The notes beneath the pieces were generated by a model. That model ran no database searches, was not told the DNA's origin, and saw only the letters and a program-made list of their open reading frames with translations. From the NCBI GenBank assembly GCA_003612335.1, contig RAYO01000022.1, forward strand, positions 1 through 64,000: 64,000 nt of DNA, read 5' to 3'. Numbering within the stretch: position 1 is the stretch's first letter; the number at the start of each line of letters is the position of its first letter. The stretch is from a bacterium 1xD42-67. Lineage in GTDB: Bacteria > Bacillota > Clostridia > Oscillospirales > Oscillospiraceae. Below, piece by piece: positions 16,389 to 23,688 of this stretch. The position numbers and the translations under genes were made by a program.

Positions 16389-17423
16389 ATGACCAAACAG
16401 ATCCATGTGGGCGGCGTCCCCATCGGCGGGGGCGCCCCCGTCACCATCCAGTCCATGACCAACACCCCCACCCAGGACGTGAAGGCCACGGTGGACCAGA
16501 TCAAGAAGCTGGCCGCCGCCGGGTGTGAGATCGTCCGGGTGGCCGTCCCCGATATGGAGGCCGCCCGGGCGGTGGGCAAGATCAAGGAGGACAGCCCGAT
16601 ACCAGTGGTAGTGGACATCCACTTCGATCACAAGCTGGCATTGGAGGCCATCGCCGCCGGGGCGGACAAGGTGCGCATCAACCCGGGCAACATAGGCCGG
16701 TATTATGTGAAGCAGGTGGCCGACGCCTGCCGGCTGCGGGGTATCCCCATCCGGATCGGGGTGAACGGCGGCTCGCTGGAGAAGCCCATCCTGGCCAAGT
16801 ACGGCCGAATCTGTCCCGAGGCCATGGTGGAGTCCGCCTTCCAGCACATCCGCCTGCTGGAGCAGTACGACTTTACGGACATCTGCGTCTCCCTGAAGTC
16901 CTCAAACGTGCAGACCGCCATGAGGGCCTACCAGCTGATGCACTGCCGCAGCGACTACCCCTTACATATCGGCGTCACCGAGGCGGGGACGGTGCGGATG
17001 GGCACCCTCAAGTCCGCTGTGGGCATCGGAGGACTGCTGGCCCTGGGGATCGGTGACACCATCCGGGTGTCCCTGTCCGCCGACCCGGTGGAGGAGATCT
17101 ATGCCGCCCGGGAGATCCTGAAGGCGGCGGGGGCGCGCCGGGAGGGCCCGGAGCTGGTCTCCTGTCCCACCTGCGGCCGGACCAGGATCGACCTGATCGC
17201 CCTGGCCAACCAGGTGGAGGAGCGGCTGAAAACGGTGGACAAGCCCATCACCGTGGCCGTCATGGGCTGCGCCGTCAACGGCCCTGGAGAGGCCGCCGCC
17301 GCCGACTGCGGCATCGCCGGTGGTGTGGGTGAGGGCCTGCTCTTCCAAAAGGGGGAGATCGTGAAGAAGGTCCCCCAGGACCGGCTGGTGGACGAGCTGT
17401 TTGAGCTAATTGAGACGCTATGA
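16389..17423 (+). CDS. ispG: 4-hydroxy-3-methylbut-2-en-1-yl diphosphate synthase
   Basis: This 344-aa [4Fe-4S] enzyme converts MEcPP to HMBPP in the MEP pathway. PVTIQSMTNTPTQDV is the family start, and the C-terminal cluster ligands are in SCPTCGRTRIDL and MGCAVNGPGEA. The ribosome site GGGAGG overlaps the rseP stop. Its own stop overlaps the ATG of the next gene (ATGA), implying coupling. Confidence 0.97.
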   Translation: MTKQIHVGGVPIGGGAPVTIQSMTNTPTQDVKATVDQIKKLAAAGCEIVRVAVPDMEAARAVGKIKEDSPIPVVVDIHFDHKLALEAIAAGADKVRINPGNIGRYYVKQVADACRLRGIPIRIGVNGGSLEKPILAKYGRICPEAMVESAFQHIRLLEQYDFTDICVSLKSSNVQTAMRAYQLMHCRSDYPLHIGVTEAGTVRMGTLKSAVGIGGLLALGIGDTIRVSLSADPVEEIYAAREILKAAGARREGPELVSCPTCGRTRIDLIALANQVEERLKTVDKPITVAVMGCAVNGPGEAAAADCGIAGGVGEGLLFQKGEIVKKVPQDRLVDELFELIETL

Positions 17424-17866
17424 AACGGGAGCTGCCCAAGGAGACCTTCGCTCGGCGGCTGGTGCGCCGGTTCCCAGAGTTTCAGAGGGCGTATCAGGAC
17501 CACCTGAGAGGATACGGCGAGCTGGTGGGCCACGTTTTTTTCGGGGATACGCTGAACGCGCTCCTCTTTTCGCTACTGGAGGCCAGCGAGAATCCGGGAA
17601 TGATCCGCCAATATATGGATTTTGTGGAGGATATGTACGCCAATGGCGACGGCGATGTGCAGAACATCGTCGAGGTCACCATTCTGGAGCGCCTGGGGGA
17701 CGACGAGACGGTGCTGCGCAACGCCTTCACCTACTTCTCCGAGGAGCTGATGCTGGCCTCCCAGTCCATTGAGAAGGGCTGGGGCCGGCGGGATATCAAA
17801 ATCTGGCACAGAGGGGGCCGGCCCATGTACGACTGGGCCTGGCCGCCAGAGCGGACGGACGCGTAG
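17420..17866 (+). CDS. Uncharacterised acidic protein, 148 aa (DUF7674-like?)
   Basis: I do not firmly recognise this protein. It is soluble and helical, with GELVGHVFFGDTLNALLFSL and NIVEVTILERLGDDE; the pattern vaguely recalls the DUF7674 family found near immunity-type genes. It starts inside the ispG stop (ATGA). Its stop codon TAG (17864-17866) lies within the left end of a palindromic repeat element, so the repeat may have shortened or changed the original C-terminus. Confidence 0.7.
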   Translation: MKRELPKETFARRLVRRFPEFQRAYQDHLRGYGELVGHVFFGDTLNALLFSLLEASENPGMIRQYMDFVEDMYANGDGDVQNIVEVTILERLGDDETVLRNAFTYFSEELMLASQSIEKGWGRRDIKIWHRGGRPMYDWAWPPERTDA

Positions 17867-17934
17867 GGGCGCATATTATGCGCCCGCCAAATGATAAACC
17901 GAGAAATTACGGGCGGATGTTATCCGCCCCTACA
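17863..17934. repeat. TGTAGGGGCG-type palindromic element
   Basis: The element starts GTAGGGGCG and ends CGCCCCTACA. It contains two inner palindromes, GGGCGCATATTATGCGCCC-like and GGGCGGATGTTATCCGCCC. The left end overlaps the stop codon of the preceding gene. The same family occurs at 34333 and 58109, and in GC-rich form at 18238 and 63472. Confidence 0.85.
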
Positions 17935-17992
17935 TAGGAGCGTTGGCCTTCACCAGGGGGGAGGCCTGAGACGAAAGAAACGAGGAAGCTTC

Positions 17993-20900
17993 ATGTCCCA
18001 AAAAATACCATTTTTGCAGATGTTTGCCGCCCTGCGCCAGTGGACCGAGCTGTCCAATGGGGTGGAGGGCTGGCTGATCGCGTCCGCCGCCATCGACAAG
18101 GCCAGCCGAAGCGCCAAGATCGCGGTGGAGGGGGCCGCCGGGGCGGGGCCCAACCTCGTGGCTCAGGCGGAGGAGGCGGTCTGTCGGGCCTACGGCCTGA
18201 ACAGCGTGAAGATCGAGGCGGCGGCCTTGGAGGATCCTGTAGGGCGCGACGACCCCGGCGCGCCGTCCGATACAGGTGCCGTTCCTGAAAAGCGGCGGGC
18301 CGAGGTCGTCCCGCCCTACACACAGCCGGAGGACGATCCCGACCCCTTCGCCCGCACCGAGGCCCTGCGCAGGGCGGCGATGAAGAGCGCCGCCCGCCCC
18401 GCCGCCCCTGGGAAGAAGGACAAGAAGCCCCAGGGCAGAGCCATCTTCGGCAAGGCGGTCTCCAAGGCCCCCGTCCCCATCGGAGAGCTGGAGCTGGACA
18501 TGGGCATGGTGGTGGTGGAGGGGGACGTCTTCGCCATCGACAACCGGGAGCTGAAGAAGCGGGGGGCCTGGGTGGTGGCCTTCGACATGACCGATCACAC
18601 CGGGTCCATCCGGGTGAACAAGTTCTTCCCCGGGGACGAGGGCAGGCCCCTGGTGGACGGGATCCGGAAGGGGATGCGGGTGCGGGTCCAGGGCCGGCTG
18701 AACATGGACCGGTTCTATGGCGACATGGTGCTGGAGCCGGTGGCCGTTACCACGGCGGAGAAAAAAATGAAGGAGGACACCGCCCCCGAGAAGCGGGTGG
18801 AGCTCCACCTCCACACCACCATGTCCGCCATGGACGCCCTCACCAGCGTGAGCCCCAAGCTGGGCCCGGACCGGAACGTGGTCAAGCGGGCGGAGGCCTG
18901 GGGACACCCGGCCATCGCCATCACTGACCACGGGGTGGCCCAGTCCTTCCCCGACGCCTGGCACTCGGCCAAGAAGATCAAGATCCTCTACGGGGTGGAG
19001 GCCTACTTCGTCAACGACGTGGACGACCGGGTGGTGGTCCACGGGGAGACGGACGCCCCGTTCGACAGCGAGATCGTCTGCTTCGACCTGGAGACCACGG
19101 GCCTGAACAAGAAGCATGAGGTCATCATCGAGATCGGGGCGGCAGTGCTGAAAAACGGGGAGATCGCCGGCACCTTCAACACCTTCGTCTCCCCGGGGCG
19201 GATCCTCTCTCCGGAGATCGTCCGCCTCACCGGGATCACCGACGAGATGCTGGCGGGGGCCCCCTCCCAGGAGGAGGCCCTGCGCGCCTTCCTGGACTTC
19301 GCGGGGGACCGGCCTCTGGCCGCCCACAACGCCGACTTCGACATGGGCTTCATCGCTGCGGGCTGCCGCAGGTATGGGATACCGTTCTCCAATCCTTCGG
19401 TGGACAGCCTGATCCTGGCCCAGAACCTGCTGCCCCAGCTGGGCAAGTATAAGCTGGACATCGTGGCCGAGCACCTCCGCCTGCCCGCCTTCAACCACCA
19501 CAGGGCCAGCGACGACGCGGCCACCGTGGCCTATATGCTGCCCCACTTCTTCCGGATGCTGGAGGAGGCCGGGCTGCGCAGCCTGGCCGAGATCGATCCC
19601 TATATGCGCACCATCCGGGGGAAGGGGAAGGCCAAGCGCCAGCCCAAGCACCTGATCGTCCTGGCGAAGAACCAGACGGGGCTGCGCAACCTGTACAAGC
19701 TGATCTCCCTGTCCCACCTGGAGCACTTCAAGCGCTACCCCATCATGCCCAAGTCTTTGATCGACGCCAACCGGGAGGGCCTCATTTTGGGCTCCGCCTG
19801 CGAGGCGGGGGAGCTGTTCCGGGCTCTGGCTGACGGCAGGGAGTGGGAGGAGCTGAAGCGGATCGCCTCCTGGTATGACTACCTGGAGATCCAGCCCATC
19901 TGCAACAACATGTTCATGCTCCGCAAGGGGCTGGTCCGCGATCAGGAGGAACTGCGGGACTTCGACCGGGAGATCGTCCGCCTGGGGGAGGAGCTGGGCA
20001 AGCCGGTGTGCGCCACTGGCGATGTCCACTTCCTGGATCCGGAGGACGAGATCTACCGGCACATCCTCCTGGCCTCCAAGGGATTCGAGGACGCCGACGA
20101 GGACCTGCCCATCTACTTCAAGACCACCGCCGAGATGCTGGAGGAGTTCTCCTATCTGGGCCGGGAGAAGGCCTACGAGGTGGTAGTGACCAACACCAAT
20201 CTGGTCGCCAGCTGGTGCGACCCCATCGAGCCCCTGCCCAAGGGCCTCTTCGCCCCCAAGCTGGAGGACTCCGACGGGGAGCTGAAGCGGCTGGTGTGGG
20301 GCAAGGCCCGTGAGCTCTACGGAGAGGACCCGCCCCAGATCGTGGTGGACCGGATCGAGGCCGAGCTGGGGGACATCATCCGCTGCAAGTACGACGTGAT
20401 CTATATGTCCGCCCAGAAGCTGGTGCAGAACTCCCTGGAGCACGGCTATCTGGTGGGCTCCCGGGGGTCAGTGGGCTCGTCCCTGGTGGCCTTCATGTCG
20501 GGCATCACCGAGGTGAACTCCCTCCCCGCCCACTACCGCTGCCCCCAGTGCAAGCACACCGACTTCGACTACGCCCAGGACCCGGACCACCCCTACGGCT
20601 GCGGGGCGGACATGCCCGACGCGGTCTGTCCTGTCTGCGGCACCAAGTACGTCAAGGACGGCTTCAACATCCCCTTCGAGACCTTTTTGGGCTTCGGGGG
20701 CGACAAGGTGCCCGATATCGACCTGAATTTTTCCGGGGAGTACCAGTCCAGCGCCCACAGATACACCTTCGAGCTCTTCGGACAGACCCACGTGTTCCGG
20801 GCGGGGACCATCGGCACAGTGGCGGAGAAGACCGCCTTCGGCTATGTGAAGAAGTATCTGGAGGAAAAGGGGAAGGTGGCCTCCAAGGCGGAGGAGGAGC

Positions 20901-22153
20901 GGCTGGCCATCGGGTGCACCGGGGTGAAGCGGACCACCGGCCAGCACCCCGGAGGCATGGTGGTGATCCCCCAGGACAAGGAGATCTACGACTTCTGTCC
21001 CGTCCAGCACCCCGCCGACGACCCCAACAGCGATATCATCACCACCCACTTCGAATATCACTCCATGGAGTCCAACCTCCTCAAGCTGGACATGCTGGGC
21101 CACGACGATCCCACCATGATCCGGATGCTGGAGGACCTCACCGGGGTGAACGCCCGGGAGATCCCCTTGGACGACCCGGATACCATGTCCCTGTTCTCCT
21201 CCTCCAAGGCCCTGGGCTATGAGGATGACAAGGTCCTGGGCCCCACCGGGGGCACCGCCATCCCGGAGTTCGGCACCTCCTTCGTCCGGGGGATGCTGGA
21301 GGAGACCCAGCCAGACCAGTTCGACATCCTGGTGCGGCTGTCCGGCTTCTCCCACGGCACCGACGTGTGGCTGGGCAACGCCCGGGACCTGATCCTCCAG
21401 CAGGGCATCCCCGTGGGCCAGGCCATCGGCTGCCGGGACGACATCATGCTCTTCCTCATCTCCAAGGGGATGGACCCCAAGCGGTCCTTCAAGATCATGG
21501 AGGCGGTCCGGAAGGGCCGCGGCCTGCCCGAGGGGGCGGAGGAGGAGATGAAAGCCGCCGGGGTCCCGGACTGGTACATCGGCTCCTGCAAGAAGATCGC
21601 CTACCTCTTCCCCAAGGCCCACGCCGTGGCCTATGTGATGATGGCCTTCCGCATCGCCTGGTTCAAGGTCCACCGCCCCCTGGCCTTCTATGCCGCCTAC
21701 TTCTCCATCCGGGCCAAGGCCTTCGACGAAGCCTATATGTGCCGGGGGATGGACGTGTGCCGGAAGAAGATGCGGGAGATCGTGGCCAAGGACAAGGAGG
21801 CCACCGCCGTGGAGGAGGACATGCTCACCACTTTGGAGGTGTGCTACGAGTTCTACCTCCGGGGCTTCCAGTTCGACCGGATGGACGTCTATCAGTCGGA
21901 GGCCCTCCGCTTCACTGTGGACGAGGAGCGGGGCACCCTGCGGCCCCCCTTCGTCTCGGTGGCCGGACTGGGGGAGACCGCTGCCGTCTCCCTGGCGGAG
22001 CAGCGGGAGGGCAAGCAGTTCATCTCTATCGAGGAGGTATCCGCCGCCTGTCCCAAGGTGTCCAAGACCCATATCCAGCTGCTCAAGGACGCCGGAGCCT
22101 TCGGCGATATGCCTGAGACCAGCCAGATGGACCTGTTCTCTATGTTTGGATAA
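17993..22153 (+). CDS. polC: DNA polymerase III PolC-type alpha subunit
   Basis: The 1386-aa Gram-positive replicative polymerase has an N-terminal domain (1-80), a variable linker, an OB-fold (about 165-265), a PHP domain (from VELHLHTTMSAMDAL, about 275) interrupted by a DEDDh proofreading exonuclease (CFDLETTGLN, Asp365/Glu367), and the C-family polymerase core with PDIDLNFSGEYQ (Asp908, Asp910) and LLKLDMLGHDDPTM. Zn-type cysteines (CPQCKH, CPVCG) lie before the core. ATG 17993 follows GAGGAAGC. Residues 82-110 in the linker are encoded by a palindromic repeat element inserted in frame. No clear promoter is visible upstream; transcription from the ispG side is possible. Confidence 0.97.
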   Translation: MSQKIPFLQMFAALRQWTELSNGVEGWLIASAAIDKASRSAKIAVEGAAGAGPNLVAQAEEAVCRAYGLNSVKIEAAALEDPVGRDDPGAPSDTGAVPEKRRAEVVPPYTQPEDDPDPFARTEALRRAAMKSAARPAAPGKKDKKPQGRAIFGKAVSKAPVPIGELELDMGMVVVEGDVFAIDNRELKKRGAWVVAFDMTDHTGSIRVNKFFPGDEGRPLVDGIRKGMRVRVQGRLNMDRFYGDMVLEPVAVTTAEKKMKEDTAPEKRVELHLHTTMSAMDALTSVSPKLGPDRNVVKRAEAWGHPAIAITDHGVAQSFPDAWHSAKKIKILYGVEAYFVNDVDDRVVVHGETDAPFDSEIVCFDLETTGLNKKHEVIIEIGAAVLKNGEIAGTFNTFVSPGRILSPEIVRLTGITDEMLAGAPSQEEALRAFLDFAGDRPLAAHNADFDMGFIAAGCRRYGIPFSNPSVDSLILAQNLLPQLGKYKLDIVAEHLRLPAFNHHRASDDAATVAYMLPHFFRMLEEAGLRSLAEIDPYMRTIRGKGKAKRQPKHLIVLAKNQTGLRNLYKLISLSHLEHFKRYPIMPKSLIDANREGLILGSACEAGELFRALADGREWEELKRIASWYDYLEIQPICNNMFMLRKGLVRDQEELRDFDREIVRLGEELGKPVCATGDVHFLDPEDEIYRHILLASKGFEDADEDLPIYFKTTAEMLEEFSYLGREKAYEVVVTNTNLVASWCDPIEPLPKGLFAPKLEDSDGELKRLVWGKARELYGEDPPQIVVDRIEAELGDIIRCKYDVIYMSAQKLVQNSLEHGYLVGSRGSVGSSLVAFMSGITEVNSLPAHYRCPQCKHTDFDYAQDPDHPYGCGADMPDAVCPVCGTKYVKDGFNIPFETFLGFGGDKVPDIDLNFSGEYQSSAHRYTFELFGQTHVFRAGTIGTVAEKTAFGYVKKYLEEKGKVASKAEEERLAIGCTGVKRTTGQHPGGMVVIPQDKEIYDFCPVQHPADDPNSDIITTHFEYHSMESNLLKLDMLGHDDPTMIRMLEDLTGVNAREIPLDDPDTMSLFSSSKALGYEDDKVLGPTGGTAIPEFGTSFVRGMLEETQPDQFDILVRLSGFSHGTDVWLGNARDLILQQGIPVGQAIGCRDDIMLFLISKGMDPKRSFKIMEAVRKGRGLPEGAEEEMKAAGVPDWYIGSCKKIAYLFPKAHAVAYVMMAFRIAWFKVHRPLAFYAAYFSIRAKAFDEAYMCRGMDVCRKKMREIVAKDKEATAVEEDMLTTLEVCYEFYLRGFQFDRMDVYQSEALRFTVDEERGTLRPPFVSVAGLGETAAVSLAEQREGKQFISIEEVSAACPKVSKTHIQLLKDAGAFGDMPETSQMDLFSMFG
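18238..18320. repeat. Palindromic repeat element inserted in frame within polC
   Basis: The 83-bp segment begins TGTAGGGCGCGACGACC and ends with GGTCGTCCCGCCCTACA; the arms match at 16 of 17 positions as an inverted repeat. Its left 30 bases are almost identical to the element at 63472. It encodes part of the disordered linker of PolC without a stop in frame. Confidence 0.85.
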
Positions 22154-22158
22154 AACGA

Positions 22159-22186
22159 GCCGCCGCCACATATTCGTGGCGGCGGT
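22159..22186. terminator. Bidirectional terminator between polC and a convergent gene
   Basis: GCCGCCGCCAC and GTGGCGGCGGT form an 11-bp stem with a 6-base loop, 6 bp after the polC stop. Confidence 0.75.
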
Positions 22187-22193
22187 CATGTCG

Positions 22194-22436
22194 CTATCTT
22201 TTAAAATCTTTATAGGAAAAAGGAGCCCAATAGGTGCGGGCGCAGTCCTCGCAGAGCGTCATGGTTTGTGTATAGTCATAGTATCCAGCCCCCCAAAAGG
22301 ACTTTCCGTATTCATCGCAAGGACCAGAGTTTTCCATGACCATTGAGAGGATCGAGAGGATCAAGGCTAGTACGAAAATAGAAAGACCTAATTTTTCCCA
22401 CAAGGTAAGAGGATCCTCTTTGAGGTGTTTTACCAT
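22194..22436 (-). CDS. Small single-pass membrane protein, 80 aa
   Basis: ATG 22436 follows AAGGAGAG. The product has a charged start, one hydrophobic helix (LGLSIFVLALILSILSMVM) and an external Cys- and Tyr-containing tail (ENSGPCDEYGKSFWGAGYYD, then TLCEDCARTYWAPF). The CxxC suggests metal binding or a disulfide. GC content is well below the surroundings. I know no family. It lies downstream of the minus-strand small RNA at 22503-22567, and a 12-bp hairpin (22469-22496) stands between them. Confidence 0.7.
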   Translation of the reverse strand: MVKHLKEDPLTLWEKLGLSIFVLALILSILSMVMENSGPCDEYGKSFWGAGYYDYTQTMTLCEDCARTYWAPFSYKDFKR

Positions 22437-22468
22437 TCTAAATCTCTCCTTTACAGCTTTTGTTTTAT

Positions 22469-22496
22469 GCCCCAGGGGCATCACTGCCCCTGGGGC
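22469..22496 (-). promoter_or_regulatory. Perfect 12-bp hairpin in the leader of the 80-aa gene
   Basis: GCCCCAGGGGCA and TGCCCCTGGGGC pair with a 4-base loop, 33 bp before the start codon. No U-tract follows on the minus strand, so it may protect or regulate the mRNA rather than terminate. Confidence 0.5.
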
Positions 22497-22502
22497 CAGG
22501 AT

Positions 22503-22567
22503 AAAAAACCAAAACGCCGTGCAGGTGCAAAGCCTACACAGCAAAGGAGATCTTTGGCAGCACGGCC
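22503..22567 (-). ncRNA. Candidate small structured RNA (RNA2), about 65 nt
   Basis: A promoter on the minus strand (TTGTAA, 16 bases, TATTGT) points into a segment closed by GCCGUGC/GCACGGC and ending GUUUUGGUUUUUU, a good intrinsic terminator. The inside has a CAAAG/CUUUG stem and UGUGUAGGCUUUGC. No reading frame of note is present. It runs back to back with RNA1 on the other strand and shares the UGUGUAGG...CUUUGC core with it. I cannot assign it to a known family. Confidence 0.6.
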
Positions 22568-22573
22568 GCGCGG

Positions 22574-22601
22574 ACAATACAACAGACCAGGCCCTTTACA
22601 A
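22574..22601 (-). promoter_or_regulatory. Promoter of RNA2
   Basis: The minus strand reads TTGTAA, 16 bases, TATTGT. Its -35 box overlaps the -35 box of the divergent RNA1 promoter. Confidence 0.55.
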
Positions 22602-22623
22602 AAAGAGCCTCCTGTCGTATAAT
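22595..22623 (+). promoter_or_regulatory. Promoter of RNA1
   Basis: TTTACA, exactly 17 bases, TATAAT. The -10 box ends 5 bp before the closing stem of RNA1. Confidence 0.85.
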
Positions 22624-22628
22624 ATCCA

Positions 22629-22724
22629 TGCGGTGCGGCCATTGGCCGTTGTGTAGGTGGATGCGTCACCTATGCAGGCTTTGCGGGTGTTGGTAGCACC
22701 CATAAAGCTGCCGCATTTTTGTTT
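22629..22724 (+). ncRNA. Candidate small structured RNA (RNA1), about 95 nt
   Basis: The transcript is framed by a near-consensus promoter and by CCGCAUUUUUGUUUU. AUGCGG at the 5' end pairs with CCGCAU just before the U-run. Inside are hairpins CGGCCAUUGGCCG, UAGGUGgaugcgucaCCUA and GGGUG/CACCC. It has no coding potential. The promoter-to-terminator fit makes a standalone RNA likely. Possible members of known gut-Clostridia RNA classes could not be checked. Confidence 0.7.
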
Positions 22725-22732
22725 TCAGGAGC

Positions 22733-22761
22733 ATTATAACAGAAAGCGGCAGTTTTTGCAA
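22733..22761 (-). promoter_or_regulatory. Minus-strand promoter facing RNA1
   Basis: The minus strand carries TTGCAA, exactly 17 bases, TATAAT. Transcription from here would be antisense to RNA1 and could continue into RNA2 and the 80-aa gene. Confidence 0.6.
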
Positions 22762-22876
22762 GCATTATCGCAGAGGGCCTCGTCCCGCCTCCGGAGGGCG
22801 GCAGACGGGGATCTCCTCTTGGTCCCGGACCATATCGTTCGGACGTCCGGACATCCTGCCCGGCGAAAAACATGCC

Positions 22877-22905
22877 TTGACAACCTGGGGGGATACCTTT
22901 ATGAT
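22877..22905 (+). promoter_or_regulatory. Promoter of the rRNA methyltransferase gene
   Basis: TTGACA, 17 bases, TATGAT, 30 bp ahead of the GTG start. Confidence 0.88.
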
Positions 22906-22935
22906 AAGTAGGAATCTGGAGGGGGGCGGCCTGCT

Positions 22936-23688
22936 GTGGAACATATCACCAGCCGGAACAACCAGCTGATCAAGCACATCCGCAAGCTGACGGCGGACCG
23001 GCGGTACCGCCGGAGCAGCGGGCTCTTCTTCGGCGAGGGGCCCAAGCTGCTGGCCGAGGCCCTGCGTGCGGGGACCGCCATCGAAGCGGTGGTGACTGCC
23101 CAGGGGACGGGGCTGCCCGGGCTGGAGGGCCTGCGGCAGGTGCAGGTGCCAGCGGACCTGCTGGACAGCCTCTGCGATACCAGGAGCCCCCAGGGGGTGT
23201 TGTTCCTGGCCAAGATGCCCGAGCTGGCGCCGCCGGAGCGGCTGGGGGGGGACCGCTGGCTCATCCTGGACGGCCTCCAGGACCCGGGCAACGTGGGCAC
23301 CATCTGGCGCGCCGCCGACGCCCTGGGGGCGGACGGCCTGATTCTGGTGGGGCCCTGCGCCGACCCCTTCTCCCCCAAGACGGTGCGGGCCACGATGGGG
23401 GCCTGCTTCCGCCTGCCGGTGTATGAGGCGGAGGCGTTCCAGCTGCCTGGACTGCTGGAGCGGTCGGGACTGCCCCTGTACGCCGCCGCCCTGCGGGAGG
23501 ACACCGCCGATCTCCGGGAGGCGGATCTCAGCCGCTGTGCCGTGGCGATCGGGAGCGAGGGGCGGGGGCTCTCCCCCCAGGTGCTGGAGATGAGCGAAAA
23601 GACGCTGAAGATCCCCATGCGGGACCGGTGCGAGTCGCTGAACGCGGCGGTGGCCGCGGCGGTGATCCTTTGGGAGATGGCCCGCTAG
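22936..23688 (+). CDS. TrmH/SpoU-family RNA 2'-O-methyltransferase
   Basis: The 250-aa protein has an N-terminal substrate-binding domain (SRNNQLIKHIRKL, FFGEGPKLLAEAL) and a SPOUT knot domain with LDGLQDPGNVGTIWRAADA, AIGSEGRGLS and the C-terminal motif IPMRDRCESLNAAVAAAVIL that holds SAM. It most likely methylates a ribose in 23S rRNA or tRNA. It starts at GTG 22936 after GGAGGGG. Its stop overlaps that of the convergent MFS gene by a few bases. Confidence 0.93.
   Translation: MEHITSRNNQLIKHIRKLTADRRYRRSSGLFFGEGPKLLAEALRAGTAIEAVVTAQGTGLPGLEGLRQVQVPADLLDSLCDTRSPQGVLFLAKMPELAPPERLGGDRWLILDGLQDPGNVGTIWRAADALGADGLILVGPCADPFSPKTVRATMGACFRLPVYEAEAFQLPGLLERSGLPLYAAALREDTADLREADLSRCAVAIGSEGRGLSPQVLEMSEKTLKIPMRDRCESLNAAVAAAVILWEMAR

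Noticed and set aside
17930-20443. 837-codon open frame antisense to polC
   Set aside because: It is a by-product of high GC and codon bias; it lacks a ribosome site and recognisable domains, and polC on the other strand is certain.
22629-22724. 4.5S SRP RNA, T-box, TPP or fluoride riboswitch
   Set aside because: The diagnostic motifs (GGAA loop with AGCAGC, GGUGGNACCGCG, CUGAGA, fluoride core) are absent; the real SRP RNA is at 45028-45330.
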